From positions 50,282-114,281 of the forward strand of contig NZ_VNHJ01000010.1 in the NCBI RefSeq assembly GCF_008124525.1: a DNA stretch of 64,000 nucleotides, read 5' to 3'. The notes below the pieces were generated by a model, which did no database searches, was not told the DNA's origin, and was given only the letters and a program-made list of their open reading frames with translations. The first letter of the stretch is position 1. Each line of letters opens with the position of its first letter. Below, piece after piece: positions 47,898-57,046 of this stretch. The translations under genes and the position numbers were made by a program. The DNA is from Oceanicella actignis (GTDB lineage Bacteria > Pseudomonadota > Alphaproteobacteria > Rhodobacterales > Rhodobacteraceae).

Positions 47898-47926
47898 GAT
47901 ATATCAAGGCGACTCGGCTTTGTGAA
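47898..47926 (-). promoter_or_regulatory. Probable tRNA-Leu promoter
   Basis: Minus-strand TTCACA (47926-47921), 17-bp spacer, TATATC (47903-47898), 17 bp before the mature tRNA 5' end. It closely resembles the ssrA promoter (TTCACC, 17 bp, TATATT). Confidence 0.65.
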
Positions 47927-48039
47927 GAGGCGCGCCGCGCCTTGCGGGCATTTTCCGCGCGGTCTTGAATCGCGCCCGCGCGGGGGCTAGCACGCATGGA
48001 GGCTGCAGGGGGCCGCGGGGGCCACGCGAAGGGGACGAG

Positions 48040-48696
48040 ATGGTCGAGTGGCGCATATCTGACGAGCCGGTTCCCTATCAGGACGCGCTGGAATTCATGG
48101 AGGCGCGCGCCGCGGCGATTCGCGATCGGGGCGCGCCCGAATGCGTGTGGCTGCTCGAGCATCCGCCGCTCTACACCGCCGGGACCAGCGCCCGCCCCGA
48201 GGATCTGATCGCCCCGGACCGCTTTCCGGTGCACCAGGTGCGCCGCGGGGGCCAATACACCTATCACGGGCCGGGCCAGCGGGTGGCCTATGCGATGCTG
48301 GACCTCGACCGGCGCGGGCGCGACGTGCGCCGATTCGTCTGGTCTCTGGAGGAGTGGCTGATTCGCACCCTCGCCGCCTTCAACGTGGTCGGAGAGCGGC
48401 GCGAGGGCCGCGTCGGCGTGTGGGTGCGCCGGCCCGACAAGGCGCCCGGCCCCGACGGCGCCCCGGCCGAGGACAAGATCGCCGCCATCGGCGTGCGCCT
48501 GCGCCGCTGGGTCTCCTATCATGGGGCGGCGCTGAACGTGGACCCGGACCTGTCGCATTTCGAGGGCATCGTGCCCTGCGGCATCCGCGGCCATGGGGTG
48601 ACCAGCCTTTGGGACCTGGGCGTGTGCGTCGGCATGGCCGAGGTGGACATGGCCCTGCGCGACGCCTTCGCGCAGGTGTTCGGCGCCGAGGCGTGA
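48040..48696 (+). CDS. lipB: Octanoyl-[ACP]:protein octanoyltransferase
   Basis: 218 residues. Transfers octanoate from acyl carrier protein to lipoyl domains, the first step of lipoate formation on 2-oxoacid dehydrogenases. [20 protein letters not shown] is the family signature; the catalytic Cys is in [18 protein letters not shown] and the Lys in [19 protein letters not shown]. Start at ATG 48040 with AAGGGG upstream. A Pro/Ala insert ([13 protein letters not shown]) precedes the Lys. Confidence 0.95.
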   Translation: MVEWRISDEPVPYQDALEFMEARAAAIRDRGAPECVWLLEHPPLYTAGTSARPEDLIAPDRFPVHQVRRGGQYTYHGPGQRVAYAMLDLDRRGRDVRRFVWSLEEWLIRTLAAFNVVGERREGRVGVWVRRPDKAPGPDGAPAEDKIAAIGVRLRRWVSYHGAALNVDPDLSHFEGIVPCGIRGHGVTSLWDLGVCVGMAEVDMALRDAFAQVFGAEA

Positions 48697-48794
48697 CGAA
48701 ACGTCCCTGCCATTTTCGGCGCGGGGCGCTATCATTGCGACACGAAACAGCCAGTTCCGGCGTCCCTCAGGCGCCGGCTAGCAAGGAGAGAAGA

Positions 48795-49214
48795 ATGAGC
48801 TTTCGCGTTCTGACCGCCCTGGCGGGCCTCGCGCTTTCGGCCTCGCTCGGCACGGCCGCTCTGGCCGGCGACCCCGCCGCGGGCGAGAAGCTGTACAAGA
48901 AGTGCAAGGCCTGCCACGCCATCTCCAATGGCGACGAGGTGATCCAGAAGGGCGGCAAGACCGGCCCCAACCTTTACGGTGTGATCGGGCGCAAGGCGGG
49001 CTCGGTCGAGGGCTTCCGCTATGGCGACGATCTGAAGGCCGCGGGCGAGAAGGGCCTGGTCTGGGACGAGGCGCTGCTGGCCCAGTATGTGGCGGACCCC
49101 AAGGGCTTCCTTCAGGAGTATCTGGGCGACAAGTCGGCCAAGTCGAAGATGTCGTTCAAGCTCAGCAAGGGCGGCGAGGACATCGCGGCCTATCTGGCCT
49201 CGGTCGCCAAGTGA
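48795..49214 (+). CDS. Exported class I c-type cytochrome (c2/c550-like)
   Basis: 139 residues with a Sec signal peptide (FRVLTALAGLALSASLGTAALA) and AAGGAG upstream. Heme attachment motif CKACH, followed by KTGPNLYGVIGRKAG and the distal Met ligand in AKSKMSFKLSKG. Size and insertions resemble Paracoccus cytochrome c550 and Rhodobacter c2, electron carriers from the bc1 complex to oxidase. ctaD follows 165 bp downstream. Confidence 0.93.
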   Translation: MSFRVLTALAGLALSASLGTAALAGDPAAGEKLYKKCKACHAISNGDEVIQKGGKTGPNLYGVIGRKAGSVEGFRYGDDLKAAGEKGLVWDEALLAQYVADPKGFLQEYLGDKSAKSKMSFKLSKGGEDIAAYLASVAK

Positions 49215-49222
49215 GGCGGGCC

Positions 49223-49250
49223 GGCCCCGCCTCGGGCGGGCGGGGCCTTT
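49223..49250 (+). terminator. Possible terminator after the cytochrome c gene
   Basis: 9-bp perfect stem (49223-49231 / 49239-49247), seven-base loop, then TTT. T-tract is short. Confidence 0.6.
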
Positions 49251-49379
49251 GGCCGCATGAAGGGTTTCGGGCGCGAACTGTTGTTGTCCGAAACCCTGCG
49301 GGCGGTTAAACCCAGACCACGAAGCCCCCTCGCCCCGCGGCGCAGGGGTTGCACGTTCAGATGCGGCAGGAGTGCACAC

Positions 49380-51026
49380 ATGGCCGACGCAGCGGTTCAT
49401 GCGCATGACGAACACCCCAGGCCGGGGTTCTTCACGCGCTGGTTCCTATCGACGAACCACAAGGACATCGGAATTCTTTACCTGATCACCTCGGCGGTGC
49501 TGGGGCTGATCTCGGTGGCGTTCACCATGTACATGCGGCTCGAGCTCATGGAGCCGGGCGTGCAATACATGCTGATGGAAGACGGGGTGACCCCGAACGG
49601 CCATCTGTGGAACGTGATGATCACCGCGCACGGCATCCTGATGATGTTCTTCGTGGTGATCCCGGCGCTTTTCGGCGGCTTCGGCAACTACTTCATGCCG
49701 CTGATGATCGGCGCGCCGGACATGGCCTTCCCGCGCATGAACAACCTCAGCTACTGGATGTACGTCGCCGGCTCGGCTCTGGCGGTGCTGTCGGTGGTCA
49801 GCCCCGGCGGCAACGACCAGCTGGGCTCGGGCGTGGGCTGGGTGCTGTATGCGCCGCTGTCCACGCTTGAGGGCGGCTACTCGATGGATCTGGCGATCTT
49901 CGCGGTGCACGTCTCGGGCGCCTCGTCGATCCTGGGCGCGATCAACATGATCACCACCTTCCTGAACATGCGCGCCCCGGGCATGACGCTGCACAAGACG
50001 CCGCTCTTCGCCTGGTCGATCTTCGTCACCGCCTGGCTGATCCTGCTGTCGCTGCCCGTTCTGGCGGGCGCCATCACCATGCTGCTGACGGACCGCAACT
50101 TCGGCACCACCTTCTTCGATCCGTCCGGCGGCGGCGATCCGATCCTGTATCAGCACCTGTTGTGGTTCTTCGGCCACCCCGAGGTCTACATGATCATCGT
50201 GCCGGGCTTCGGCATCATCAGCCACGTGATCTCGACCTTCTCCAAGAAGCCGATCTTCGGCTACCTGGCGATGGTCTACGCGATGGTGGCGATCGGCGTG
50301 CTGGGCTTCGTCGTGTGGGCGCACCACATGTACACGGTCGGCATGAGCCACACCCAGCAGGCCTACTTCATGCTGGCGACCATGGTCATCGCGGTGCCCA
50401 CGGGCATCAAGATCTTCTCGTGGATCGCGACCATGTGGGGCGGCTCGATCAGCTTCAAGACGCCCATGCTCTTCGCCATGGGCTTCCTGTTCCTGTTCAC
50501 CGTCGGCGGCGTGACGGGCGTGGTGCTCAGCCAGGCGGGCGTGGACCGCTACTATCACGACACCTACTACGTGGTGGCCCACTTCCACTACGTGATGAGC
50601 CTGGGCGCGGTGTTCTGCATCTTCGCCGGCATCTACTACTGGATCGGCAAGATGTCGGGCCGCCAGTATCCGGAATGGGCCGGCAAGCTGCACTTCTGGC
50701 TGATGTTCATCGGCGCGAACCTGACCTTCTTCCCGCAGCACTTCCTGGGCCGGGACGGCATGCCGCGCCGCTACATCGACTACCCCGAGGCCTTCGCCAA
50801 GTGGAACGAGGTGTCCTCCTACGGCGCCTTCCTGTCGGGCCTGTCCTTCGTGTTCTTCTTCGGCATCGTGATCTACACCGTGTTCTACGGCAAGCGCGTG
50901 ACCGAGAAGGCTTATTGGGGCGAGCATGCCGACACGCTCGAGTGGACGCTGCCCAACCCGCCGCCCGAGCATACCTTCGAGACGCTGCCCACCCCCGACA
51001 TGTGGGACAAGCAGCACGCGCACTGA
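49380..51026 (+). CDS. ctaD: Cytochrome c oxidase subunit I (aa3 type)
   Basis: 548 residues, twelve-helix catalytic subunit that reduces O2 and pumps protons. Heme a ligand His in [20 protein letters not shown]; CuB/cross-linked Tyr region [19 protein letters not shown] with the D-channel Glu; binuclear His pair [12 protein letters not shown]-channel Lys in [10 protein letters not shown]; heme a3/a His pair in [12 protein letters not shown]-channel start [26 protein letters not shown] precedes ATG 49380. No subunit II or III gene is adjacent. Confidence 0.98.
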   Translation: MADAAVHAHDEHPRPGFFTRWFLSTNHKDIGILYLITSAVLGLISVAFTMYMRLELMEPGVQYMLMEDGVTPNGHLWNVMITAHGILMMFFVVIPALFGGFGNYFMPLMIGAPDMAFPRMNNLSYWMYVAGSALAVLSVVSPGGNDQLGSGVGWVLYAPLSTLEGGYSMDLAIFAVHVSGASSILGAINMITTFLNMRAPGMTLHKTPLFAWSIFVTAWLILLSLPVLAGAITMLLTDRNFGTTFFDPSGGGDPILYQHLLWFFGHPEVYMIIVPGFGIISHVISTFSKKPIFGYLAMVYAMVAIGVLGFVVWAHHMYTVGMSHTQQAYFMLATMVIAVPTGIKIFSWIATMWGGSISFKTPMLFAMGFLFLFTVGGVTGVVLSQAGVDRYYHDTYYVVAHFHYVMSLGAVFCIFAGIYYWIGKMSGRQYPEWAGKLHFWLMFIGANLTFFPQHFLGRDGMPRRYIDYPEAFAKWNEVSSYGAFLSGLSFVFFFGIVIYTVFYGKRVTEKAYWGEHADTLEWTLPNPPPEHTFETLPTPDMWDKQHAH

Positions 51027-51030
51027 CGCC

Positions 51031-51564
51031 ATGGCGCGACAGAGCCCAATTCATGCGGCGGCCGGGGATTCCCCGGCCGTTCGCCGTCAGGACCCCCCGC
51101 TTTACGAGGCGCGGCTGTGGCCCAACCGCTCGCTCTCGTCCCGCGGCTTCCGCTGGGTGATGGGGGGGGCGGCGGCGATGATGGCGCTGCCCTTCATCCC
51201 GCTGGCGGGCACGCCCGTGGCGGCGGGGCTGGCGCCCTTCGCGCTGGGCGCGCTGGCGCTGTTGTGGCTGATGATCCGGCGCAACTACCGCGACGGCCGG
51301 CTGACCGAGACGTTGCGCCTGTGGCCCGACGTGATCGAGGTCGAGCGCCGCGAGCCGGACGGGCGCGTGCTGCGCTGGAGCGCCAATCCCTACTGGGTCA
51401 AGCTGCGCCTGCACCCCGAGGGGCGCCCCGAGAATTACCTGACGCTGGAAGGGGGCGGCCGCGTGATCGAGCTTGGCGCCTTTCTCAGCCCCGAAGAGCG
51501 GGTTGCGCTGGCGGCCCAGATCGAGGATGCGCTGGCGCGCGCGCGGCGCGCTCAGCCGCGGTAG
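51031..51564 (+). CDS. DUF2244 membrane protein
   Basis: 177 residues, start at ATG 51031, four bases after ctaD. Two hydrophobic segments (GGAAAMMALPFIPLAGTPVAAG and FALGALALLWLMI) then a soluble domain with RLWPDVIEVERREPDGRVLR and FLSPEERVALAAQIEDAL, the DUF2244 layout. Often beside oxidase genes in Alphaproteobacteria; role unknown. The 3' end overlaps the convergent gene by 13 bp. Confidence 0.88.
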   Translation: MARQSPIHAAAGDSPAVRRQDPPLYEARLWPNRSLSSRGFRWVMGGAAAMMALPFIPLAGTPVAAGLAPFALGALALLWLMIRRNYRDGRLTETLRLWPDVIEVERREPDGRVLRWSANPYWVKLRLHPEGRPENYLTLEGGGRVIELGAFLSPEERVALAAQIEDALARARRAQPR

Positions 51565-51977
51565 AACTTGCCGATGCCGGGGCCGGCGCCGGCCAGTTCG
51601 TCGGCGCGCCGGATCAGCTCGGCGCGCCGATCGCGCAGCGCCAGCGCGGCGCGCGCCAGGGCCACGAAGCCGGCTCCGAAATCGCCGCGCGCGTCGAAGG
51701 CGCGCAGGTCGTTCTCCAGCTCCCACAGATCCTCGTTCACCTCGCGCAGCTCGGCGATCAGCGCCTCGATCTCGGGCGTGTCGGGCAGGGCGGCGTGGCG
51801 CGCCTCGGTCAGCGCGGCCAGCCGGCGCCCGGCCACGGCGCGCTGGGCGGCGCCGGGCAGGCGCGCGGCGCGCAGCTCGTGAATCGTCATCCTGTCGAGC
51901 AGCTCGCCGGGCGACAGCTCCGCCAGGACCGCGCCCGGCGCGGCCCGCCGGTCGCTTGCCATCCGCTCACCGTTCAT
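51552..51977 (-). CDS. DUF6165-like helical protein
   Basis: 141 residues; start MNGERMASD at ATG 51977 with GGGGAG nine bases upstream. LAELSPGELLDRMTIHELRA, VNEDLWELENDLRAFDARGD and ALALRDRRAELIRRADELA match the DUF6165 pattern (GELLDKITIL, W.IED, ND.RA..K). No signal peptide; predicted all-helical. Family members are frequently near polysaccharide-export genes, but function is unknown. Converges with the DUF2244 gene. Confidence 0.6.
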   Translation of the reverse strand: MNGERMASDRRAAPGAVLAELSPGELLDRMTIHELRAARLPGAAQRAVAGRRLAALTEARHAALPDTPEIEALIAELREVNEDLWELENDLRAFDARGDFGAGFVALARAALALRDRRAELIRRADELAGAGPGIGKFYRG

Positions 51978-52209
51978 GTTCCGCATCTCCCCTTGCGCTT
52001 CGGGCGCGATCGGCGCGCCCCAGCGAACCGCCCTTTCGACCGATAACATGACCGGCACGCCCTTGCAGTCGTGTAAATCCGCCCTCGGGCGGCGCGCGCG
52101 CTTTTCAAGGGGGGGCGGGCTGCGTTATCCGTGGTCGGCGCGAAGCGGCCCGGCGCCGCGGCGCCGTCCGATTCTCCACCGCCCCGCACAACGACGAAAG
52201 GACCGGACC

Positions 52210-53589
52210 ATGGCAGCCGACGACGCGCAGGACCACGAGGGCGCCTCGGCCTTCGAGCTTGACGCCGATCTTGTCCAGGCGGTGCGCGAGGCGCTGGAGC
52301 AGGGCGCGCGCGAGCGCGTTCTGGAACTGGTCGAGCCGCTGCACGAGGCCGACCTTGCCGACCTGCTCGAGCAGCTGGACGCGGACGAGCGCGCGATGCT
52401 GGTGCGCGTGCTGGGCCGCGATCTGGACCCCTACGCCCTGACCGAGCTGGAAGAGGGCGTGCGCGACGAGGTGCTCGAGGCCATGGCGCCCGAGGATCTG
52501 GCCGCCGCGGTCAAGGAACTGGACGCCGACGACGTCGTCTATCTGGTCGAGGATCTGGACGAGGACGAGAAGGCGCGCGTCCTGCAGGCGCTGGACCCGG
52601 TCGAGCGCGTGGCGGTCGAAAAGTCGCTGACCTATCCCGAGGACACGGCCGGCCGCCTTGCGCGGCACGAGATCGTCACCGCGCCGCCGTTCTGGACGGT
52701 CGGGCAGATGATCGACGCCATGCGCGAGGCCGAGGAGCTGCCCGACGATTTCCACGACGTGGTTCTGATCGATCCCAAGGTCGAGCCGGTGGGGCTGGTG
52801 CCGCTGTCGCGCATCATGGCCGCCCCGCGCGCGACCCGCCTCGAGGACATCAAGCGCGAGGAGATGCACGTCCTCAAGGCCGACACCTCGGTCGAGGACG
52901 TGGCCTACGCCTTCCAGAAATACCGCATGCTGACCGCGCCGGTGGTCGATGCGGACGGCCGCCTTGTGGGCGTGATCGAGTTCGAGGACGCGGCCGAGCT
53001 GATCGACGACGAGGCGGAAGAGGACCTCAAGCTGCTGGCCGGCGTCGGCGACGAGGAGCTGTCCGACAGCGTGTTCGAAACCGCCAAGGCGCGCTTTCCG
53101 TGGCTGTTCGTCAACCTGCTCACGGCCATTCTCGCCTCGATCGTGATCGCGCAGTTCGACCGGGTGATCGAGCAGATCGTGGCGCTGGCGGTGCTCATGC
53201 CCATCGTCGCCTCGATGGGCGGCAACGCGGGCACGCAGACGCTGACGGTGGCGGTGCGCGCGCTGGCCACGCGCGACCTGACGCCGGCCAACGCATGGCG
53301 AATCATTCGCCGCGAGGCGCTGGTGGGCCTGGCCAACGGCCTTGCCTTCGCGGTCATCGTCTCGGGGGTGGGGCTGATCTGGTATGGCGATCCGACGCTG
53401 GGGCTGGTGCTGGCGGCGGCGATGGTCATCAACCTGGTGGCGGCGGCGCTGGCGGGCATCCTGATCCCGATCGGGCTCGACAAGCTGGGCGCCGATCCGG
53501 CCCTGGCCTCGGGCACCTTCGTCACCACGGTGACGGACGTGGTGGGCTTCTTCGCCTTCCTGGGGCTTGCGGGCGCGCTCATGCTCTGA
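52210..53589 (+). CDS. mgtE: Magnesium transporter MgtE
   Basis: 459 residues. N-terminal acidic MgtE-N domain (about 20-130, rich in LxExxxAxLxxxL helices), two CBS domains (about 130-270, ending GVIEFEDAAELIDD), a connecting plug helix and five membrane helices. The pore signature is VLMPIVASMGGNAGTQTLTVA. Mg2+-gated channel in the inner membrane. AAAGGA upstream of the ATG. Frequently flanks respiratory/Mo accessory genes without functional link. Confidence 0.95.
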   Translation: MAADDAQDHEGASAFELDADLVQAVREALEQGARERVLELVEPLHEADLADLLEQLDADERAMLVRVLGRDLDPYALTELEEGVRDEVLEAMAPEDLAAAVKELDADDVVYLVEDLDEDEKARVLQALDPVERVAVEKSLTYPEDTAGRLARHEIVTAPPFWTVGQMIDAMREAEELPDDFHDVVLIDPKVEPVGLVPLSRIMAAPRATRLEDIKREEMHVLKADTSVEDVAYAFQKYRMLTAPVVDADGRLVGVIEFEDAAELIDDEAEEDLKLLAGVGDEELSDSVFETAKARFPWLFVNLLTAILASIVIAQFDRVIEQIVALAVLMPIVASMGGNAGTQTLTVAVRALATRDLTPANAWRIIRREALVGLANGLAFAVIVSGVGLIWYGDPTLGLVLAAAMVINLVAAALAGILIPIGLDKLGADPALASGTFVTTVTDVVGFFAFLGLAGALML

Positions 53590-53670
53590 CGTCGACCGGC
53601 GCCTTGGCAGGGGTTGATTTTGCGCCGGCAAGCCCTTCCATTGTGTGCACGCATGAACAAGGAGCCCGCC

Positions 53671-54591
53671 GTGACCAAGGCCGCCGCACTTCCCGCCTCG
53701 ATCGACGAAACCCAGCGCATGCTGGCCGAGGTCGGCTACGTCGCCGACCGGGCGCTGAGCACCGTGGTGTTCCTGGCGCTGAAGCTGGGGCGGCCGCTCC
53801 TGCTCGAGGGCGAGGCGGGCGTGGGCAAGACCGAGATCGCCAAGGCCCTGTCGGCGGCGCTCGAGCGCCGGCTCATCCGCCTGCAGTGCTACGAGGGGCT
53901 GGATGCGGCCTCGGCGGTCTACGAGTGGAACTTTCCCGCGCAGATGGTCGCCATCCGCACCGCCGAGGCGGTGGGGACCGAGGATCGCGAGGCGCTGACC
54001 GAAGAGCTGTTCTCGTCCCGGTTCCTGATCGAGCGGCCGCTGCTTCAGGCCATGCGCCCGCAGCCGGGCGGCGCGCCGGTGCTGCTGATCGACGAGCTCG
54101 ACCGCACGGACGAGCCCTTCGAGGCCTTCCTGCTCGAGGCGCTGTCGGATTTCCAGGTCACGATCCCCGAGCTGGGCACGATCAAGGCCGAGACGCCGCC
54201 CATCGTCATCCTGACCTCGAACCGCACGCGCGAGATCCACGACGCGCTCAAGCGCCGCTGCCTTTATCACTGGGTGGACTATCCCGATTTCGAGCGCGAG
54301 CTGCAGATCCTGCGCGCCCGCGCGCCCGAGGCGCAGGAAGAGCTGTCGCGCCAGGTGGTGGCCTTCATCCAGACGCTGCGCACCGAGGATCTGTTCAAGA
54401 AGCCCGGCGTGGCCGAGACCATCGACTGGGCCAAGGCGCTGGTGGCGCTGGACGTGGTGGCGCTGAGCCCGCAGGTCATCTCGGACACGCTGGGCACGAT
54501 CCTCAAGTATCAGGACGACATCGCCAGGATCCAGGGATCCGAGGCGCAGCGCCTGCTGGACGAGGCCAAGCGCAAGCTGGAGCCGGCGTAA
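53671..54591 (+). CDS. MoxR-family AAA+ ATPase (CoxD-like)
   Basis: 306 residues. I chose GTG 53671 (AAGGAG six bases upstream); an ATG six codons earlier lacks a ribosome site. Walker A LLEGEAGVGKTEIA, Walker B VLLIDELDRTDEPFEAFLLE, sensor region IVILTSNRTREIHDAL. CoxD-type MoxR ATPases work with CoxE VWA proteins to mature molybdenum hydroxylases such as CO dehydrogenase (copper/sulfur insertion). Next gene starts immediately at its stop. Confidence 0.88.
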   Translation: MTKAAALPASIDETQRMLAEVGYVADRALSTVVFLALKLGRPLLLEGEAGVGKTEIAKALSAALERRLIRLQCYEGLDAASAVYEWNFPAQMVAIRTAEAVGTEDREALTEELFSSRFLIERPLLQAMRPQPGGAPVLLIDELDRTDEPFEAFLLEALSDFQVTIPELGTIKAETPPIVILTSNRTREIHDALKRRCLYHWVDYPDFERELQILRARAPEAQEELSRQVVAFIQTLRTEDLFKKPGVAETIDWAKALVALDVVALSPQVISDTLGTILKYQDDIARIQGSEAQRLLDEAKRKLEPA

Positions 54592-55848
54592 GTGGCGACC
54601 TACGCGGATCTGCCGCTGCCCGAGGACGGTAAGCTGGCGCACAACATCCTGCATTTCGCGCGGGCGCTGCGCGCGGCGGGCGTGCCGGTGGGGCCTGGCC
54701 GCGTGGTGGACGCGGTGCGCGCGGTCGAGGCGGCGGGCTTCTCGAGCCGCGCCGATTTCTTCTGGACGCTGCACGCCTGCTTCGTCAGCCGCCCCGAGCA
54801 CCGACAGGTCTTCGCGCAGACCTTCCGCCTGTTCTGGCGCGACCCGCAGTTTCTCGAGCACATGATGTCGCTGCTCATGCCCATGGTCCGCGGGGCGGCC
54901 GAGCCGCACAAGCCCAGGGACGCCGAGCGCCGCGCCGCCGAGGCGCTGCTGGCCGGCGCCGAGGCGCCGCCGCCGCCGGCCGTCGATGAGAAGGACGAGG
55001 CCGAGATCCAGATCGACGCGCGCCTGACCTTCTCGGCCGACGAGAAGCTGCGGCAGATGGATTTCGAGCAGATGACCGCCGCCGAGCAGGCGCGCGCGCG
55101 CGCGGCCATCGCGCGGCTCGAACTGCCGGTCAAGCCGCTGGCCTCGCGGCGCACGCGGCCCTCGGCGCGCGGGCGCGGGCCCGACTGGCGCGCGACCATG
55201 CGCGACGCGATGCGCCATGGCGGCGACGTGCGCGCGCTGAAGATGCGCGCGCGCCGCACGCGCTGGCCCAATCTGGTGGCGCTGTGCGACATCTCGGGCT
55301 CGATGTCCTCCTACAGCCGCATGTTGCTGCACTTTCTGCACGCGGCCTCGAACGCGCGCGGCGCCGGCTGGGCCAAGGTGCACAGCTTCACCTTCGGCAC
55401 GCGGCTGACCAACATCACCCGCCACCTGCGCCAGCGCGACGTGGACGCGGCGCTGAACGCCGCCGGCGCCGAGGCCCGGGATTGGGAAGGCGGCACGCGC
55501 ATCGGCGAGTGTTTGCACGCCTTCAACCGCGACTGGTCGCGCCGCGTTCTGGGGCAGGGGGCGGTGGTGCTGCTGATCACCGACGGGCTGGACCGCGACG
55601 ATCCCGACCGCCTGGCGCGCGAGGCCGAGCGGCTGCGCCTGTCGTGCCGCAAGCTGATCTGGCTCAACCCGCTGCTGCGCTGGGAGGGCTTCGCGCCCAA
55701 GGCCGGCGGCGTGCGCGCGCTGCTGCCGCATGTGGACAGCTTCCGCGCCTGCCACAATCTCGACAGCCTGACCGACCTTGCCGACGCGCTGACGCGCGCC
55801 GACGACCAGGGCGACAAGCGGCGGCTGATGAAGCTGCTGCAGGACTGA
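54592..55848 (+). CDS. CoxE-like VWA domain protein
   Basis: 418 residues, GTG start directly after the MoxR stop (GGAG nine bases upstream). N-terminal helical half with FARALRAAGVPVGPGRVVDA, a charged linker around DEKDEAEIQIDARLTFSADE, and a C-terminal VWA domain whose MIDAS reads LVALCDISGSMSSYSRMLLH. CoxE-family proteins partner MoxR ATPases in Mo-hydroxylase maturation. Cytoplasmic. Confidence 0.9.
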   Translation: MATYADLPLPEDGKLAHNILHFARALRAAGVPVGPGRVVDAVRAVEAAGFSSRADFFWTLHACFVSRPEHRQVFAQTFRLFWRDPQFLEHMMSLLMPMVRGAAEPHKPRDAERRAAEALLAGAEAPPPPAVDEKDEAEIQIDARLTFSADEKLRQMDFEQMTAAEQARARAAIARLELPVKPLASRRTRPSARGRGPDWRATMRDAMRHGGDVRALKMRARRTRWPNLVALCDISGSMSSYSRMLLHFLHAASNARGAGWAKVHSFTFGTRLTNITRHLRQRDVDAALNAAGAEARDWEGGTRIGECLHAFNRDWSRRVLGQGAVVLLITDGLDRDDPDRLAREAERLRLSCRKLIWLNPLLRWEGFAPKAGGVRALLPHVDSFRACHNLDSLTDLADALTRADDQGDKRRLMKLLQD

Positions 55849-55956
55849 TCGCGGCCCGCGCGCCATCGGCCTTTGTGAGGGGTGGAAACGGCTCGGCGCC
55901 GGGGCCATAGTGAAGGTGGGCGCAAGGATGCGCGCCGCAACGCGAGGATCGGGCCA

Positions 55957-57036
55957 ATGTCCGCCAGCCATGACGACATCATCGAAGCGGCGCTGGGCTG
56001 GATCGACGCCGGCAAGGGCGCCGCGCTGGCCACCGTGATCGAGACCTGGGGCAGCGCGCCGCGCCCGGTGGGCAGCCAGCTGGCCGTCTCTTCCGAGGCC
56101 GAGCTGATGGGCTCGGTCTCGGGCGGCTGCGTCGAGGGGGCGGTCGCGGCCGAGGCGCTCGAGGCCATGCAGGACGGCCGCTGCCGGGTGCTGGAGTTCG
56201 GCGTCTCGGACGAGGACGCCTTCGCCGTCGGCCTGGCCTGCGGCGGAACGATCCGCGTTCTGGTCGAGCCGATCGGCGTGGGGCAGGGGCCCGACGCGGC
56301 GCTGCTGCGCGATCTGGCCGCGGCGCGGGCGGCGCGCCGGCCGATCGCCTATGTGGTGGCCCCTTCGGACTGGAGCCGCCTTCTGCTCGACGCGGCCTGC
56401 GGCACGCCGCTGGGCGAGGCGGTGCGCGAGGGGATGCGCGCCGACCGCTCGGGCTTCGCCGTCGTCGAGGGCGAGGAGTGGTTCATCAACATCCACAACC
56501 CGCCGCTGCGCATGATCGTGGTCGGCGCGGTGCACATCGCCCAGGCCCTGGCGCCGATGGCGAGGCTGGCCGGCTATGACGTGACCCTGATCGACCCGCG
56601 CGACGCCTTCGCCGCCGAGGCCCGCTTTCCGGGCGAGCGGATCGTGCGCGCCTGGCCCGACGAGGCGATCGACGCGCTGGGGCTCGATGCGCGCACGGCG
56701 GTGGTGACGCTGACGCACGATCCCAAGCTGGACGATCCCGCGATCCGCCGCGCGCTGCGCTCGGATGTGTTCTATCTGGGCTGCCTCGGCTCGCGCAAAA
56801 CCCATGCCAAGCGCGTCGAGCGCCTGCGCGCGGCGGGCTTCTCGGATGACGAGATCGCACGCATCGACGCGCCCGTGGGCCTTGACGTGGGCGCGCGCAC
56901 CCCGGCCGAGATCGCCGTCGCGGCGCTGGCTCAGGCGACCGAGCGCCTGCGCCGCCCGCACACCCGGCCCGGCGCGGCGCATGCGTCCGGCCCCGAGGGC
57001 GCCGCGCGCGCGCCCGCCCCGGCCGAGACGGCATAG
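55957..57036 (+). CDS. XdhC/CoxI-family molybdenum hydroxylase maturation protein
   Basis: 359 residues. N-terminal XdhC domain LATVIETWGSAPRPVGSQLA, VSGGCVEGAVAAEALEAM; C-terminal Rossmann-like domain LRMIVVGAVHIAQALAPMAR, VTLIDPRDAFAAEARFP, FYLGCLGSRKTHAKRVERL. XdhC binds molybdenum cofactor and helps add the terminal sulfido ligand of xanthine-dehydrogenase-family enzymes. Follows CoxE-like gene by about 110 bp. Confidence 0.92.
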   Translation: MSASHDDIIEAALGWIDAGKGAALATVIETWGSAPRPVGSQLAVSSEAELMGSVSGGCVEGAVAAEALEAMQDGRCRVLEFGVSDEDAFAVGLACGGTIRVLVEPIGVGQGPDAALLRDLAAARAARRPIAYVVAPSDWSRLLLDAACGTPLGEAVREGMRADRSGFAVVEGEEWFINIHNPPLRMIVVGAVHIAQALAPMARLAGYDVTLIDPRDAFAAEARFPGERIVRAWPDEAIDALGLDARTAVVTLTHDPKLDDPAIRRALRSDVFYLGCLGSRKTHAKRVERLRAAGFSDDEIARIDAPVGLDVGARTPAEIAVAALAQATERLRRPHTRPGAAHASGPEGAARAPAPAETA

Positions 57037-57046
57037 GAGGGGGCGG

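Noticed and set aside
51978..52209. Magnesium riboswitch upstream of mgtE
   Set aside because: No M-box core or stable multi-helix structure could be recognised by eye in the leader.
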